Origin: Fen-1362 sp964597035 | GTDB taxonomy: Bacteria > Planctomycetota > Phycisphaerae > Sedimentisphaerales > Anaerobacaceae | Direction of reading: 5' to 3' | Assembly (NCBI GenBank): GCA_964597035.1 | Contig: CAZQWM010000009.1 | Span: 7,543-71,542, forward strand | DNA: 64,000 nucleotides | In this document: positions 17,895 to 25,734 of the stretch, piece by piece | Layout of the letters: every line of letters starts with the position of its first letter | How positions within the stretch are numbered: the stretch's first letter is position 1 | The notes under the pieces: model-generated | What the model saw: the letters and a program-made list of their open reading frames with translations, nothing else | What the model was told of the DNA's origin: nothing | Databases searched by the model: none | Position numbers and translations under genes: made by a program

Positions 17895-18959
17895 ATGTTC
17901 AATAAATTCAAAATGCTCTTTGGACTTATTATTGCTCTGTTTGCGAATCTATGCCTTGGTAAAACGCCAACTTTTTGGGCAGGCGGTTCGGGAAGTCCAT
18001 TTTTATATCCGATGTGTGTATCCTCCGATGGGTCAGTTGTTGCCGGTGGTGGGGGTATTTGGCAAGACGGATTTATCAATTATTTGGGTTTAGGGCACGC
18101 TCGTGGTGTATCGGCAGATGGCAGTGTTGTCGTAGGAGATAGTGAGTCTCAAGCATTTAGGTATGAAAATGGCGTTACGACGTTACTGGGAGTTCTTCCT
18201 AGTGGTACTTTCAGTGTTGCGTTTGATGTCTCGTCAGATGGAAATGTAATCGTGGGATATAGCTCATCATCTTCAGGGCTTCAGGCATTTCGCTGGGAGA
18301 ACAACATTATGACCGGCCTGGGATACTTACCCGGATTTACCAAAGAAAGCTGTGGCAATGCTGTTTCCGGCGATGGCAATATTGTTGTGGGGTATAGCAA
18401 ATCTGCTGGCGGTGAAAAGAGAGCATTTCGTTGGGAAAACGGTGCTATGACAGACCTCGGTTGTCTGCCATGTGGCGGTTACAACGTTGTTGCCAACGCT
18501 ATATCAGCCGATGGTTCAGTTATAGTTGGGCAAAGTGATTCCAACTCAGGTCTTCAGGCCTTTCGATGGAAGGATGGCGTAATGGTCGGTCTGGGTAGTC
18601 CATCTCCACCCGGAATTTTTTTCCCCAGCAATGCCTATGGAGTTTCTTACGACGGTTTAATTATCGTAGGCCAATACTCTTGGAGGAACTCGCAAACGTT
18701 CATATGGGATGAAAGGCATGGAATGCGAGATCTTGAATATGTTTTGGCTATGGACTTCGGCGTAAGTCTTGGTGGATGGAATCTTAACCTCGCTACGGCA
18801 ATATCTGATGATGGGACAACAATTGTGGGCGACCCGGGCTGGATTGCGGTAATAAATCCGTGTTCGGCTGAAATGAATGAAGACCTAAACAACGATTGCG
18901 AAGTTAACTTCAAGGATTTCGCAATTTTTTCATCGCACTGGCTTGAATCAAGTAATTAA
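17895..18959 (+). CDS. Secreted HAF-repeat protein with dockerin-like tail
   Basis: A 354-residue exported protein. The signal peptide is MFNKFKMLFGLIIALFANL, ending near CLG. The body contains about six HAF-type repeats of roughly 45-55 residues, each with SADGSVIVG and QAFRW plus DGVMVGLG-like segments, predicted to fold as a beta-propeller. The last 30 residues (DLNNDCEVNFKDFAIFSSHW) form one EF-hand-like dockerin module of the planctomycete kind. GCAGGAG precedes the ATG; TATAAT at 17871-17876 may be the -10 box. Base composition is lower in G+C than in neighbours. Function unknown; the tail suggests cell-surface anchoring or sorting. Confidence 0.8.
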   Translation: MFNKFKMLFGLIIALFANLCLGKTPTFWAGGSGSPFLYPMCVSSDGSVVAGGGGIWQDGFINYLGLGHARGVSADGSVVVGDSESQAFRYENGVTTLLGVLPSGTFSVAFDVSSDGNVIVGYSSSSSGLQAFRWENNIMTGLGYLPGFTKESCGNAVSGDGNIVVGYSKSAGGEKRAFRWENGAMTDLGCLPCGGYNVVANAISADGSVIVGQSDSNSGLQAFRWKDGVMVGLGSPSPPGIFFPSNAYGVSYDGLIIVGQYSWRNSQTFIWDERHGMRDLEYVLAMDFGVSLGGWNLNLATAISDDGTTIVGDPGWIAVINPCSAEMNEDLNNDCEVNFKDFAIFSSHWLESSN

Positions 18960-19013
18960 TAGAGTTGCGCTATGTGCTTTCTGCATCGAGAAGGTCCATT
19001 ATGAATTGCGTTG

Positions 19014-19475
19014 TTAGGATTTCTTTATGACAAGCGAACTCCATTTTCCCAGATCAGTGCGCCATCTCTTGTAAAGTGACCTATGCGCCCATAGGGCAAA
19101 AGATTCATCCCTATAATTATCAAACACTTTTCTATTGACCTTGTTAACCTTCATAAAATGCTTTATCACGGCTTCCAAATCTAAGTCCCCCTGCGATGCC
19201 AAAATCTCTGCAAAACCGAAATGGGCCACGAAATGGCACATATTACATAATGCACGGAATCCTTTCAATTTCTGAATCCGTTTTTTATCATCATATTTCC
19301 AAAGTTCATGACAGTTAAGTTTTCTTTTGGAACCACAAATTTCGCAAGCGTTCCCCGCCTTATCATAAACTTGTTTCCGTAGTTTGTCCCATTTCGACCG
19401 AGGCATCTCCTTCCGCAAGTTTGAATACCAGCAGGTTTTGGGGACGAGGTCTATAACCAGTTTTAGCTTTCTCAT
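19014..19475 (-). CDS. HNH-type protein of the LVIDLVP family
   Basis: A 153-residue protein with a zinc-ribbon HNH arrangement: CEIC near residue 42, NCHELW near 56, and CNMCH near 76. The N-terminus (LVIDLVPKTCWYSNLRK) belongs to a conserved stand-alone HNH family, as I recall it, which supports the ATG at 19475 although no Shine-Dalgarno site is visible; an internal ATG preceded directly by GGAAGGAG would remove that conserved part. Expected activity is metal-dependent DNA nicking or cleavage. No neighbour suggests a restriction or homing system, but the gene lies in the same lower-G+C patch as the HAF protein, which hints at horizontal transfer. Confidence 0.75.
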   Translation of the reverse strand: MRKLKLVIDLVPKTCWYSNLRKEMPRSKWDKLRKQVYDKAGNACEICGSKRKLNCHELWKYDDKKRIQKLKGFRALCNMCHFVAHFGFAEILASQGDLDLEAVIKHFMKVNKVNRKVFDNYRDESFALWAHRSLYKRWRTDLGKWSSLVIKKS

Positions 19476-19538
19476 TCAGAAATTAAGGTAATCCGCTTTT
19501 TACTTTAAGTTTTTGATTTTTTGATTGTTTCCATTTTC

Positions 19539-20396
19539 TTAACATATAAACTTCTTGAACTCTTCGATAAGCTGCTTAGTCCATTCTCCCGGTCGGCCGT
19601 CACTAATCACCTGCCCGTCGAATTTCACCACCGGCATAATATCCTTCGTCGTCACCGCTGTGAATAATTCCTCCGCCTTCGCCGCCTCTTCTTTTTTCAG
19701 CGATTCCTCGACCACCTCCAGCCCGATATTGTTTGCTGCCTTAATGACGTATTTGCGTGTTACCGAAGGCAGTATCTTTGCCGACAGCGGGGCGGTCCGC
19801 AGCTTCCCCGCCGTTCTTTTGGCGGGCTTGCCATTCACTATTCCGAAAAACGCCGACCCTGCTCCCTCCGTTATAAATCCTTCGTCATCTACAAATATCG
19901 CCTCGTCGCAACCTTTTTTCGCCGCATTGTTTCTCGCAAGCACGTTCGCCAGAAGATTCAGCGACTTTATATCGCATCTCTTCCAGCGAATATCCGGATA
20001 CGTCGATACCGCAATGCCTTTGTCCTTCAATCGCGGGTCTTCCTTCAGCTCCATAACAGTCAAGAAGAAATTCGGCCGCATATTTTCATCCGCCACGTGG
20101 TCCCTCAGCCCCGACCCGCGCGTAATATGAAAGTATATCTTTGCATTGGCAATCCTCGCCTGTTCGAACGCCCTCAGCACCCGCGACCGGATTTTATTAA
20201 TATCAATTCCAGTTATTTCAATGGCCGCCAAGCTGTTCGCTAATCGCTCAAGGTGCTCTTCAAACGCGAATATCGTGCCGTTGTAGCTCCGCAGCACCTC
20301 ATACACCCCATCTCCGAAAAACGTCCCCCTGTCTAAATACTCCGGCCCCACCTCCTCAACCCGCATCATCCTGTCGTTTATCATCGCTATCTGCAT
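19539..20396 (-). CDS. Class IV PLP aminotransferase (branched-chain or D-amino-acid type)
   Basis: A 285-residue fold-type IV aminotransferase. Visible segments are the N-terminal MINDRMMRVEEV, the FFGDGVYEVLRSYNG strand, the Lys-bearing IKSLNLLANVLARNNA, and EGAGSAFFGIVNG; in the family the equivalent Lys of K-L-N forms the Schiff base with PLP and the Glu in EG contacts the cofactor. It could be IlvE, D-alanine aminotransferase or aminodeoxychorismate lyase; FFGDGVYE and the length fit IlvE or Dat. I use ATG at 20396; the longer frame from 20450 runs into the palindromic repeat 20445-20472, which is unlikely to be coding. Confidence 0.82.
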   Translation of the reverse strand: MQIAMINDRMMRVEEVGPEYLDRGTFFGDGVYEVLRSYNGTIFAFEEHLERLANSLAAIEITGIDINKIRSRVLRAFEQARIANAKIYFHITRGSGLRDHVADENMRPNFFLTVMELKEDPRLKDKGIAVSTYPDIRWKRCDIKSLNLLANVLARNNAAKKGCDEAIFVDDEGFITEGAGSAFFGIVNGKPAKRTAGKLRTAPLSAKILPSVTRKYVIKAANNIGLEVVEESLKKEEAAKAEELFTAVTTKDIMPVVKFDGQVISDGRPGEWTKQLIEEFKKFIC

Positions 20397-20444
20397 TTGA
20401 TGGCCCTTCTCGTTTACCTTCCTGTTCCAGGCAGTCTTTACTAA

Positions 20445-20472
20445 TGTCATTCCCGCGCAGGCGGGAATCCAG
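20445..20472. repeat. dRS3-like palindromic repeat
   Basis: TGTCATTCCCGCG, CAG, then GCGGGAATCCAG, between the divergent aminotransferase and rplU genes. Same family as 17701-17728. Confidence 0.7.
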
Positions 20473-20491
20473 AAAATATCCGATATTTAGC

Positions 20492-20519
20492 TTTACTGCA
20501 ACAATTCCCACGCTATAAT
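20492..20519 (+). promoter_or_regulatory. Promoter of rplU
   Basis: TTTACT (20492-20497), 16-base spacer, TATAAT (20514-20519). Transcription would start about 40 bases before the rplU ATG. Confidence 0.6.
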
Positions 20520-20566
20520 ATCTCCCCTCTAACCGAATATCTAAGCTTAAAACCGGAGTTCCTGAA

Positions 20567-20896
20567 ATGTACGCAGTAATCGAACAGGGCGGCAAGCAAT
20601 ACAAAGTTACCGAGGGCGATTCGCTCGATATCGAGCTGACAGAAGTCGCACCGGACGCAAAAAAACTCGAGCTGACTAACGTCCTTCTCGTAAGCGATGG
20701 CTCGGACGTCAAAATAGGCACACCGCACATCAAAGGCGCAAAAGTAATCGCCTCATTCAAAACCACCGCAGAAAACGCCGTCGTCAAGGGCAGGAAACTC
20801 TATCCCACACATTTCCGCAGACGAAAAAACAGCAAAAATCGCGTCGGCCACCGACAAAAATACCTCCGAATTACGATAGACAAAATCACCGCCTAA
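20567..20896 (+). CDS. rplU: 50S ribosomal protein bL21
   Basis: A 109-residue bL21, a 23S rRNA-binding protein of the large subunit. The start MYAVIEQGGKQYKV, the central GTPHIKGAKV and the basic C-terminus FRRRKNSKNRVGHRQKY are diagnostic, and the length is typical. GGAG lies upstream of the ATG. The usual partner rpmA (bL27) does not follow; instead the next gene is convergent and overlaps by four bases. A promoter is present at 20492-20519. Confidence 0.97.
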   Translation: MYAVIEQGGKQYKVTEGDSLDIELTEVAPDAKKLELTNVLLVSDGSDVKIGTPHIKGAKVIASFKTTAENAVVKGRKLYPTHFRRRKNSKNRVGHRQKYLRITIDKITA

Positions 20897-21549
20897 GCCG
20901 GCTCACTTTCCCCCGACTTGCACTTGGCTATCAGCTCCTCCGCGCGCTTACGCCACGTTTCCACACCTTCTGCAACGAAAAACTCGAACGACTCATCGTC
21001 CACTAATTGTCCGAGCATTGCCTTGCGCATACCTGCATCGTTTATGTCTTTCGTAACCAGTTTTCTCACCGCCTCTAATTCCGCCAGGAATTGCCCGTGC
21101 TCTTCCGTGAAAATCTTTTCCAGCTTCTTCCGCAAATGCCCCGCATACGCCGGGCAGTTCCCCTCCGTCCCCACCGCTATCTGCAAATCCCCTCGCTGCA
21201 CTACCGCAGGGACATAAAAATCGCAAAGCTCCGGCGAATCGACAACGTTGCATAACACCTCAAGCTCCTGGCAGTCCCTGTATATTTGCTTGTTGAGCTT
21301 CTCGTTGTCCGTAGCCGCTATCGCTAATGTCGCTCCCACAAGGTAATCCTTCGAATACCTGCCCTCTATCAGTTCCGCCTTTGTTTTTGCGCATAATCCC
21401 CGCATCGTTTCGTCGGTTTTTTCCGCCACAACAACCAATCGCGCCCCAGCTTTCAGAATTGCCTCCGCTTTTCGCGTCGCGACGGTCCCTCCGCCGACTA
21501 TCACCACCCGTCTGCCCTTTAATTCCAGAAATATCGGATACTTCGCCAT
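20893..21549 (-). CDS. Precorrin-2 dehydrogenase/sirohydrochlorin ferrochelatase-like (CysG N-terminal type)
   Basis: A 218-residue protein of the CysG N-terminal/Met8p family, which oxidises precorrin-2 to sirohydrochlorin with NAD and can insert iron to make siroheme. The Rossmann motif VVIVGGGTVATRKAEAIL is at residues about 14-31; IAATDNEKLN and CNVVDSPELCDFYVPAVVQRGDLQIAVGTEGNCPA follow, as in the family. The C-terminal helical part of about 70 residues is complete. The SUMT methyltransferase half is absent, so uroporphyrinogen methylation must come from another gene. The end overlaps the rplU end by four bases, tail to tail. Confidence 0.9.
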   Translation of the reverse strand: MAKYPIFLELKGRRVVIVGGGTVATRKAEAILKAGARLVVVAEKTDETMRGLCAKTKAELIEGRYSKDYLVGATLAIAATDNEKLNKQIYRDCQELEVLCNVVDSPELCDFYVPAVVQRGDLQIAVGTEGNCPAYAGHLRKKLEKIFTEEHGQFLAELEAVRKLVTKDINDAGMRKAMLGQLVDDESFEFFVAEGVETWRKRAEELIAKCKSGESEPA

Positions 21550-21632
21550 AGTATTTCAATTATAACGCGCATTACTGCCGCATACGATTTAATTGAAATA
21601 ATTGCCGACCTGCTGTAAACTGCTTGAGAAAT

Positions 21633-22166
21633 ATGACTACAACACCGAAAATAATCGAACCTCCGCTGACCGACACTATTATCCGCTCGCTTAAAGCCGG
21701 CGACGAGGTTGCAATCACCGGCACTATTTACACCGCAAGAGACATGGCCCACAAACGATTGTGCGAAGCACTTGGCACAGGGCAATCTCTTCCTTTTCCC
21801 ATCGAAGGTGCCCTGATTTATTACTGCGGCCCGACTCCGGCCCCGCCGGGCAAGGTTATCGGCGCCGCCGGCCCGACTACCTCTTCAAGAATGGACCCGT
21901 TTACTCCGACTCTCCTCGCTGCTGGCCTAAAAGCAACTCTCGGCAAGGGCTACCGCGGTCAATCCGTCATTGACACGCTCAGAAAATACTGCGCCGTCCA
22001 CCTCTCGACCATAGGCGGTGCCGGCGCCTTGCTCGCAAAGCATATCACCGCAGCCGAAATAATCGCCTATGAAGACCTCGGCACCGAAGCCGTCAGGCGT
22101 CTCGAAGTCGTAGATTTCCCCGCCGTCGTAGCTTATGATTCTTACGGTAACTCCGTGTATGAATAA
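21633..22166 (+). CDS. Class I fumarate hydratase beta subunit-like
   Basis: A 177-residue protein matching the beta (C-terminal) part of class I iron-sulfur fumarases and L-tartrate dehydratases, which hydrate fumarate to malate. PFPIEGALIYYCGPTPAPPGKVIGAAGPTTSSRMDPFTP and GKGYRGQSVIDTLRKYCAVHLSTIGGAGALLA are typical of the swivelling beta domain. The cluster-binding alpha subunit is not adjacent, so it must be encoded elsewhere. I use ATG at 21633; TTG at 21624 is in frame. A small hairpin follows the stop. Confidence 0.87.
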   Translation: MTTTPKIIEPPLTDTIIRSLKAGDEVAITGTIYTARDMAHKRLCEALGTGQSLPFPIEGALIYYCGPTPAPPGKVIGAAGPTTSSRMDPFTPTLLAAGLKATLGKGYRGQSVIDTLRKYCAVHLSTIGGAGALLAKHITAAEIIAYEDLGTEAVRRLEVVDFPAVVAYDSYGNSVYE

Positions 22167-22177
22167 AGGTTTTTAAT

Positions 22178-22197
22178 TCCCTGTCACCGGCAGGGAT
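22178..22197 (+). terminator. Possible terminator hairpin after fumB-like gene
   Basis: TCCCTG and CAGGGA form a six-base-pair stem around a seven-base loop, followed by TTTATT. The stem is short. Confidence 0.35.
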
Positions 22198-22272
22198 TTA
22201 TTCACCTTCGGAAGGTTGCGGATGCCGGCGGACATTCGGATATTGCATACTTTTCAAAATCTCAAATCGGCA

Positions 22273-22299
22273 TTGTCGTCCCCGTGTGTGAGCGGGAAT
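22273..22299. repeat. Degenerate dRS3-like palindrome
   Basis: TTGTCGTCCCCG, GTGTGA spacer region, then GCGGGAATT. This is a decayed copy of the repeat at 17701. The region 22198-22390 holds no gene I can support; TTGACT at 22308-22313 lacks a clear -10 partner. Confidence 0.4.
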
Positions 22300-22404
22300 T
22301 GAATTTCTTGACTTACTGCCTGCAAACACTCAGGATGAATGGTTCGTATGAAAAGCAAAGCCGATGCTTTGCCCTAATCCCAAAGAAATCAAAAGGAGTC
22401 TGCC

Positions 22405-23817
22405 GTGGACATAACCCGTCGCATAGTAATTGGTCTTCTTGTAGTAGTCGTTTTTTCAGGGGGTTGTGAATCACAGCTTCAGGAAAGTGAAACTCCTCTT
22501 TCCGGGATGAACCAGATGCACTTGTCTGATTCCACAGCAACAGATGAAGGCGTCCCTTCGCTGACAAAACTCGATGAGCAATCAACTTTGTCCGACTATC
22601 TGGTCTATGCGGCGCTGAATAATCCCGGCCTGGAAGCCGCCTTTAATCGCTGGAAAGCGGCCCTCGAACGAATTCCTCAGGCCAGGTCGCTGCCCGACCC
22701 AAAATTTAATTACAGATATTACATCGAGCAGGTGGAAACGCGTGTCGGAGCACAGAAGCAGGCATTCGGCATATCACAGATGTTCCCGTGGTTCGGCAAG
22801 CTGGAATTAAGAGGAGATTCGGCTTCAGAAGCTGCACAGGCGGCTAAGCAGCGATATGAAGCGACCAAGCTAAAACTTTTTTTCCAGGTCAAGGACGCCT
22901 ACTACGAGTATTATTACCTTTGGCGGGCAATTGCCATTGTCGAAGAGAATACACAACTGGTGACAACCTTTGAAAGTGTGGCGCGTACACGCTATCAGGC
23001 GGCGACGGCGAAACATCCTGACGTAATCCGGGCACAGGTCGAGCTCGGAAAGCTCGAAGATAACTTTAAGACTCTTAAAGATTTACAGGGCCCTGTAGCA
23101 GCCCGGCTAAATGCTGCATTAAACCGACCGGCCCAAACACCTGTCCCCTGGCCAAAAAATATCGAGGAAGAAAGCATCCCATTAACCGACGAACAGCTAC
23201 TTGAATGGATGGCGGATTATAATCCCGAGGTAGCTGCACTCGAATACGAAATCAACCGAAGCAAAGTGGGAATCGAGCTGGCAAAAAGTGACTACTATCC
23301 GGACGTTACTTTCGGCATAGACTTTATTTACACCTCCGAATCAACCATGGCCGCACCACCGCCCGACAGCGGGAAAGACCCGGTTATTGCCATGTTTACG
23401 ATAAACCTTCCCATCTGGAGAGAACGGCTCGACGCGGCTTTACGAGAAGCCAAATATAACAATATAGCCGCAATGCGGGATAAAACGGAAAAACTCAACA
23501 CACTCAATGCACAACTGAAAATGGCTCTTTATATGTATCGGGACGGGGAGCGCAAAATCGACCTTTATCACAATACTCTTTTGCCCAAGGCGGTGGAATC
23601 CGTTAAGGCCAACGAGGCCTCCTTCAGGGCCGGCGACAGCACCTTTCTCGACCTCATAGACGCCCAGCGGGTTATGCTGGAGTTTGAGCTGGCCTTCGAG
23701 CGGGCACTGTCGAACAAGGCCCAGCGGCTGGCTGAGCTTGAAATGTTGGTCGGCAGGCAAATCCCGCGGAAAGAAGCTCTCCAGACGGCCGGGGAGGAAT
23801 CGAAAGAAAAGGAGTAA
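22405..23817 (+). CDS. CusC/TolC-type outer-membrane efflux lipoprotein
   Basis: A 470-residue outer-membrane factor of the TolC superfamily. It starts at GTG 22405, fixed by AAAGGAG at 22391-22397. The leader ends VVVFSGGC, a lipobox, so the protein is lipid-anchored as CusC is. The body contains the two internally repeated helical outer-membrane-efflux regions (about residues 50-230 and 260-460), with the typical NPGLEAAFNRWKAALERIPQA and RYQAATAKHPDVIRAQVELGKLED segments. It is six bases upstream of the adaptor gene, so it forms an operon with the next two genes for periplasmic metal extrusion. Confidence 0.88.
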   Translation: MDITRRIVIGLLVVVVFSGGCESQLQESETPLSGMNQMHLSDSTATDEGVPSLTKLDEQSTLSDYLVYAALNNPGLEAAFNRWKAALERIPQARSLPDPKFNYRYYIEQVETRVGAQKQAFGISQMFPWFGKLELRGDSASEAAQAAKQRYEATKLKLFFQVKDAYYEYYYLWRAIAIVEENTQLVTTFESVARTRYQAATAKHPDVIRAQVELGKLEDNFKTLKDLQGPVAARLNAALNRPAQTPVPWPKNIEEESIPLTDEQLLEWMADYNPEVAALEYEINRSKVGIELAKSDYYPDVTFGIDFIYTSESTMAAPPPDSGKDPVIAMFTINLPIWRERLDAALREAKYNNIAAMRDKTEKLNTLNAQLKMALYMYRDGERKIDLYHNTLLPKAVESVKANEASFRAGDSTFLDLIDAQRVMLEFELAFERALSNKAQRLAELEMLVGRQIPRKEALQTAGEESKEKE

Positions 23818-23823
23818 TATAAG

Positions 23824-25734
23824 ATGAGTAAATTAATGATGGGGCTGCGCAATGTATCAGCCGGCTTAGCCCGGCGATGGAAGCTGCTCATTGCGGTCAT
23901 AATAGGAATTTTTATAGGCGTCATTCTTAACTGGGGTCTTAGCCCTGCTGAGACCACCCACCCGGAACAAGCTGTAAAGACTTCGCAACAGCACGAAACT
24001 GAACAGCCAACCGTCTGGACCTGCTCGATGCATCCCCAGATTCGCATGCCCAAACCGGGCCTGTGCCCGATATGCAATATGAAGCTCATCCCCGTTCGTG
24101 AACAACCGACGGAGGAAACCTCCGGCATGCGTGAGTTCAAGACAAGCGAATCAGCAAAGGCCCTGATGGATATCGAGACGGCTTTCGTCGAGCGAAAGTT
24201 TGTAACTGCCGAAATCCGGATGGTCGGCAAGGTTGAATATGATGAAACCAAACTCGCGTATATTACATCGTGGGTGCCGGGCCGGCTGGACCGCTTGTAT
24301 GTCGATTATACGGGAGTCCCCGTCAACAAAGGCGACCACATGGTTTACCTGTATAGTCCGGAGTTGCTAAGCGCCCAGGAGGAGCTTATCCAGGCGATAA
24401 AGGCCGTTAAAAACATCGAGGCCAGTAAATCCGACATCATGCGTGAGGTGACGGCCGGCACAGTCGAAGCCGCAAGGGAGAAACTTCGGCTGCTGGGCCT
24501 GACCGCAGAACAAATATCGCAAATCGAGACCCGCGGCACGCCCGCCGACCACATCACAATATATGCCCCCATAAGCGGGATAGTAGTTCACAAAAACGCC
24601 CTCGAAGGTATGTACGTCGATACGGGAACACGCATCTATACCGTCGCAGACCTTTCACATGTATGGGTAAAGCTCGACGCATACGAATCGGATATTAGCT
24701 GGCTGCGATACGGACAGGAAGTGGAGTTTACAACCGTCTCTTATCCCGGAGAAATTTTCAAGGGAACCATATCATTTATAGACCCTGTTCTCGACCCGAT
24801 TACCCGGACAGTCAAGATCCGCGTGGATGTCTCCAATCCCGACGGCAAGCTCAAGCCGGAAATGTTTGTTAAAGCAGTCGTTAACTCGCACGTGGCTGCA
24901 GGCGGAAAGGTGATGGACCCGCGGCTTGCAGGCAAATGGATATGTCCTATGCACCCTTCGGTCATAAAAGACGGCCCGGGAAAATGCGATATCTGCGAAA
25001 TGCCGCTGGTTAAGGCCGAATCCCTCGGATACGTCAGCGCCGAGCCAAAAGAATCCGACAAACCTCTTGTGATTCCCGTTTCGGCGGCGCTGGTAACGGG
25101 AACGAGGGCGATAGTTTACGTCGAAGTTCCCGATACAAACAAGCCGACTTACGAAGGCAGGGAAATCGTCCTTGGCCCGCGGGCCGGCGATTATTACATC
25201 GTCAGAGGCGGCCTCGAAGAAGGCCAGCGCGTCGTAACCAGGGGTAATTTCAAGATAGACAGCGCTCTTCAGATTCAGGCCAAGCCGAGCATGATGACGC
25301 CCGAAGGCGGCGGCGGTTCGACCGGCCACCACCACGGCGGGATGGCCATGCCGTCTGCTGAGACGGCCGGGCAAATGACTCTCACTCTTTCGGACATATC
25401 CCGTCAGCAGCTTGACTCAGTGATCGCCGCATCGGACGTTGTTATTGACGCCGTTGGGGACCTTGATATGACCCAGATACATCTTGCTTTTGCCGAGCTT
25501 GGGAAAACCATCAAAGAAGTGGATATGGAATTATTAGAGGGCCATTCTCATATGCTGTGGATGGAAATGTCAATGCGGCTGAATAACGATGCCGTCGAAG
25601 GACAGCAGACAAAAACCATACAGCAAGCTCAAAGAGTGGTCGAGTCTCTCAAGACTAACATTGCAGAATTGAAGTCAAAGTTCGGCCTGATGCAGATGGA
25701 GCATAAAAACACCGGAGGCCGTCACAATGACTGA
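23824..25734 (+). CDS. CusB-type RND adaptor with two heavy-metal-binding domains
   Basis: A 636-residue periplasmic adaptor. After one N-terminal membrane segment (residues about 18-40) comes a heavy-metal-binding module CSMHPQIRMPKPGLCPIC near residues 66-86, then the HlyD/CusB barrel-hairpin-lipoyl parts, with YAPISGIVVHKNALEG as lipoyl half. A second such module, CPMHPSVIKDGPGKCDIC, lies near 372-392, followed by the membrane-proximal domain, a His-rich stretch GHHHGGM near 500, and a C-terminal helical domain of about 110 residues. Two metal modules plus a His cluster in one adaptor are more than in E. coli CusB (which has neither) and suggest metal loading of the pump. Its last eight bases overlap the next gene. 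Confidence 0.88.
   Translation: MSKLMMGLRNVSAGLARRWKLLIAVIIGIFIGVILNWGLSPAETTHPEQAVKTSQQHETEQPTVWTCSMHPQIRMPKPGLCPICNMKLIPVREQPTEETSGMREFKTSESAKALMDIETAFVERKFVTAEIRMVGKVEYDETKLAYITSWVPGRLDRLYVDYTGVPVNKGDHMVYLYSPELLSAQEELIQAIKAVKNIEASKSDIMREVTAGTVEAAREKLRLLGLTAEQISQIETRGTPADHITIYAPISGIVVHKNALEGMYVDTGTRIYTVADLSHVWVKLDAYESDISWLRYGQEVEFTTVSYPGEIFKGTISFIDPVLDPITRTVKIRVDVSNPDGKLKPEMFVKAVVNSHVAAGGKVMDPRLAGKWICPMHPSVIKDGPGKCDICEMPLVKAESLGYVSAEPKESDKPLVIPVSAALVTGTRAIVYVEVPDTNKPTYEGREIVLGPRAGDYYIVRGGLEEGQRVVTRGNFKIDSALQIQAKPSMMTPEGGGGSTGHHHGGMAMPSAETAGQMTLTLSDISRQQLDSVIAASDVVIDAVGDLDMTQIHLAFAELGKTIKEVDMELLEGHSHMLWMEMSMRLNNDAVEGQQTKTIQQAQRVVESLKTNIAELKSKFGLMQMEHKNTGGRHND

Noticed and set aside
19539..20450. 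Longer aminotransferase start at 20450
   Set aside because: The added codons begin in the dRS3-like palindrome and have no family likeness; ATG at 20396 gives the usual N-terminus.
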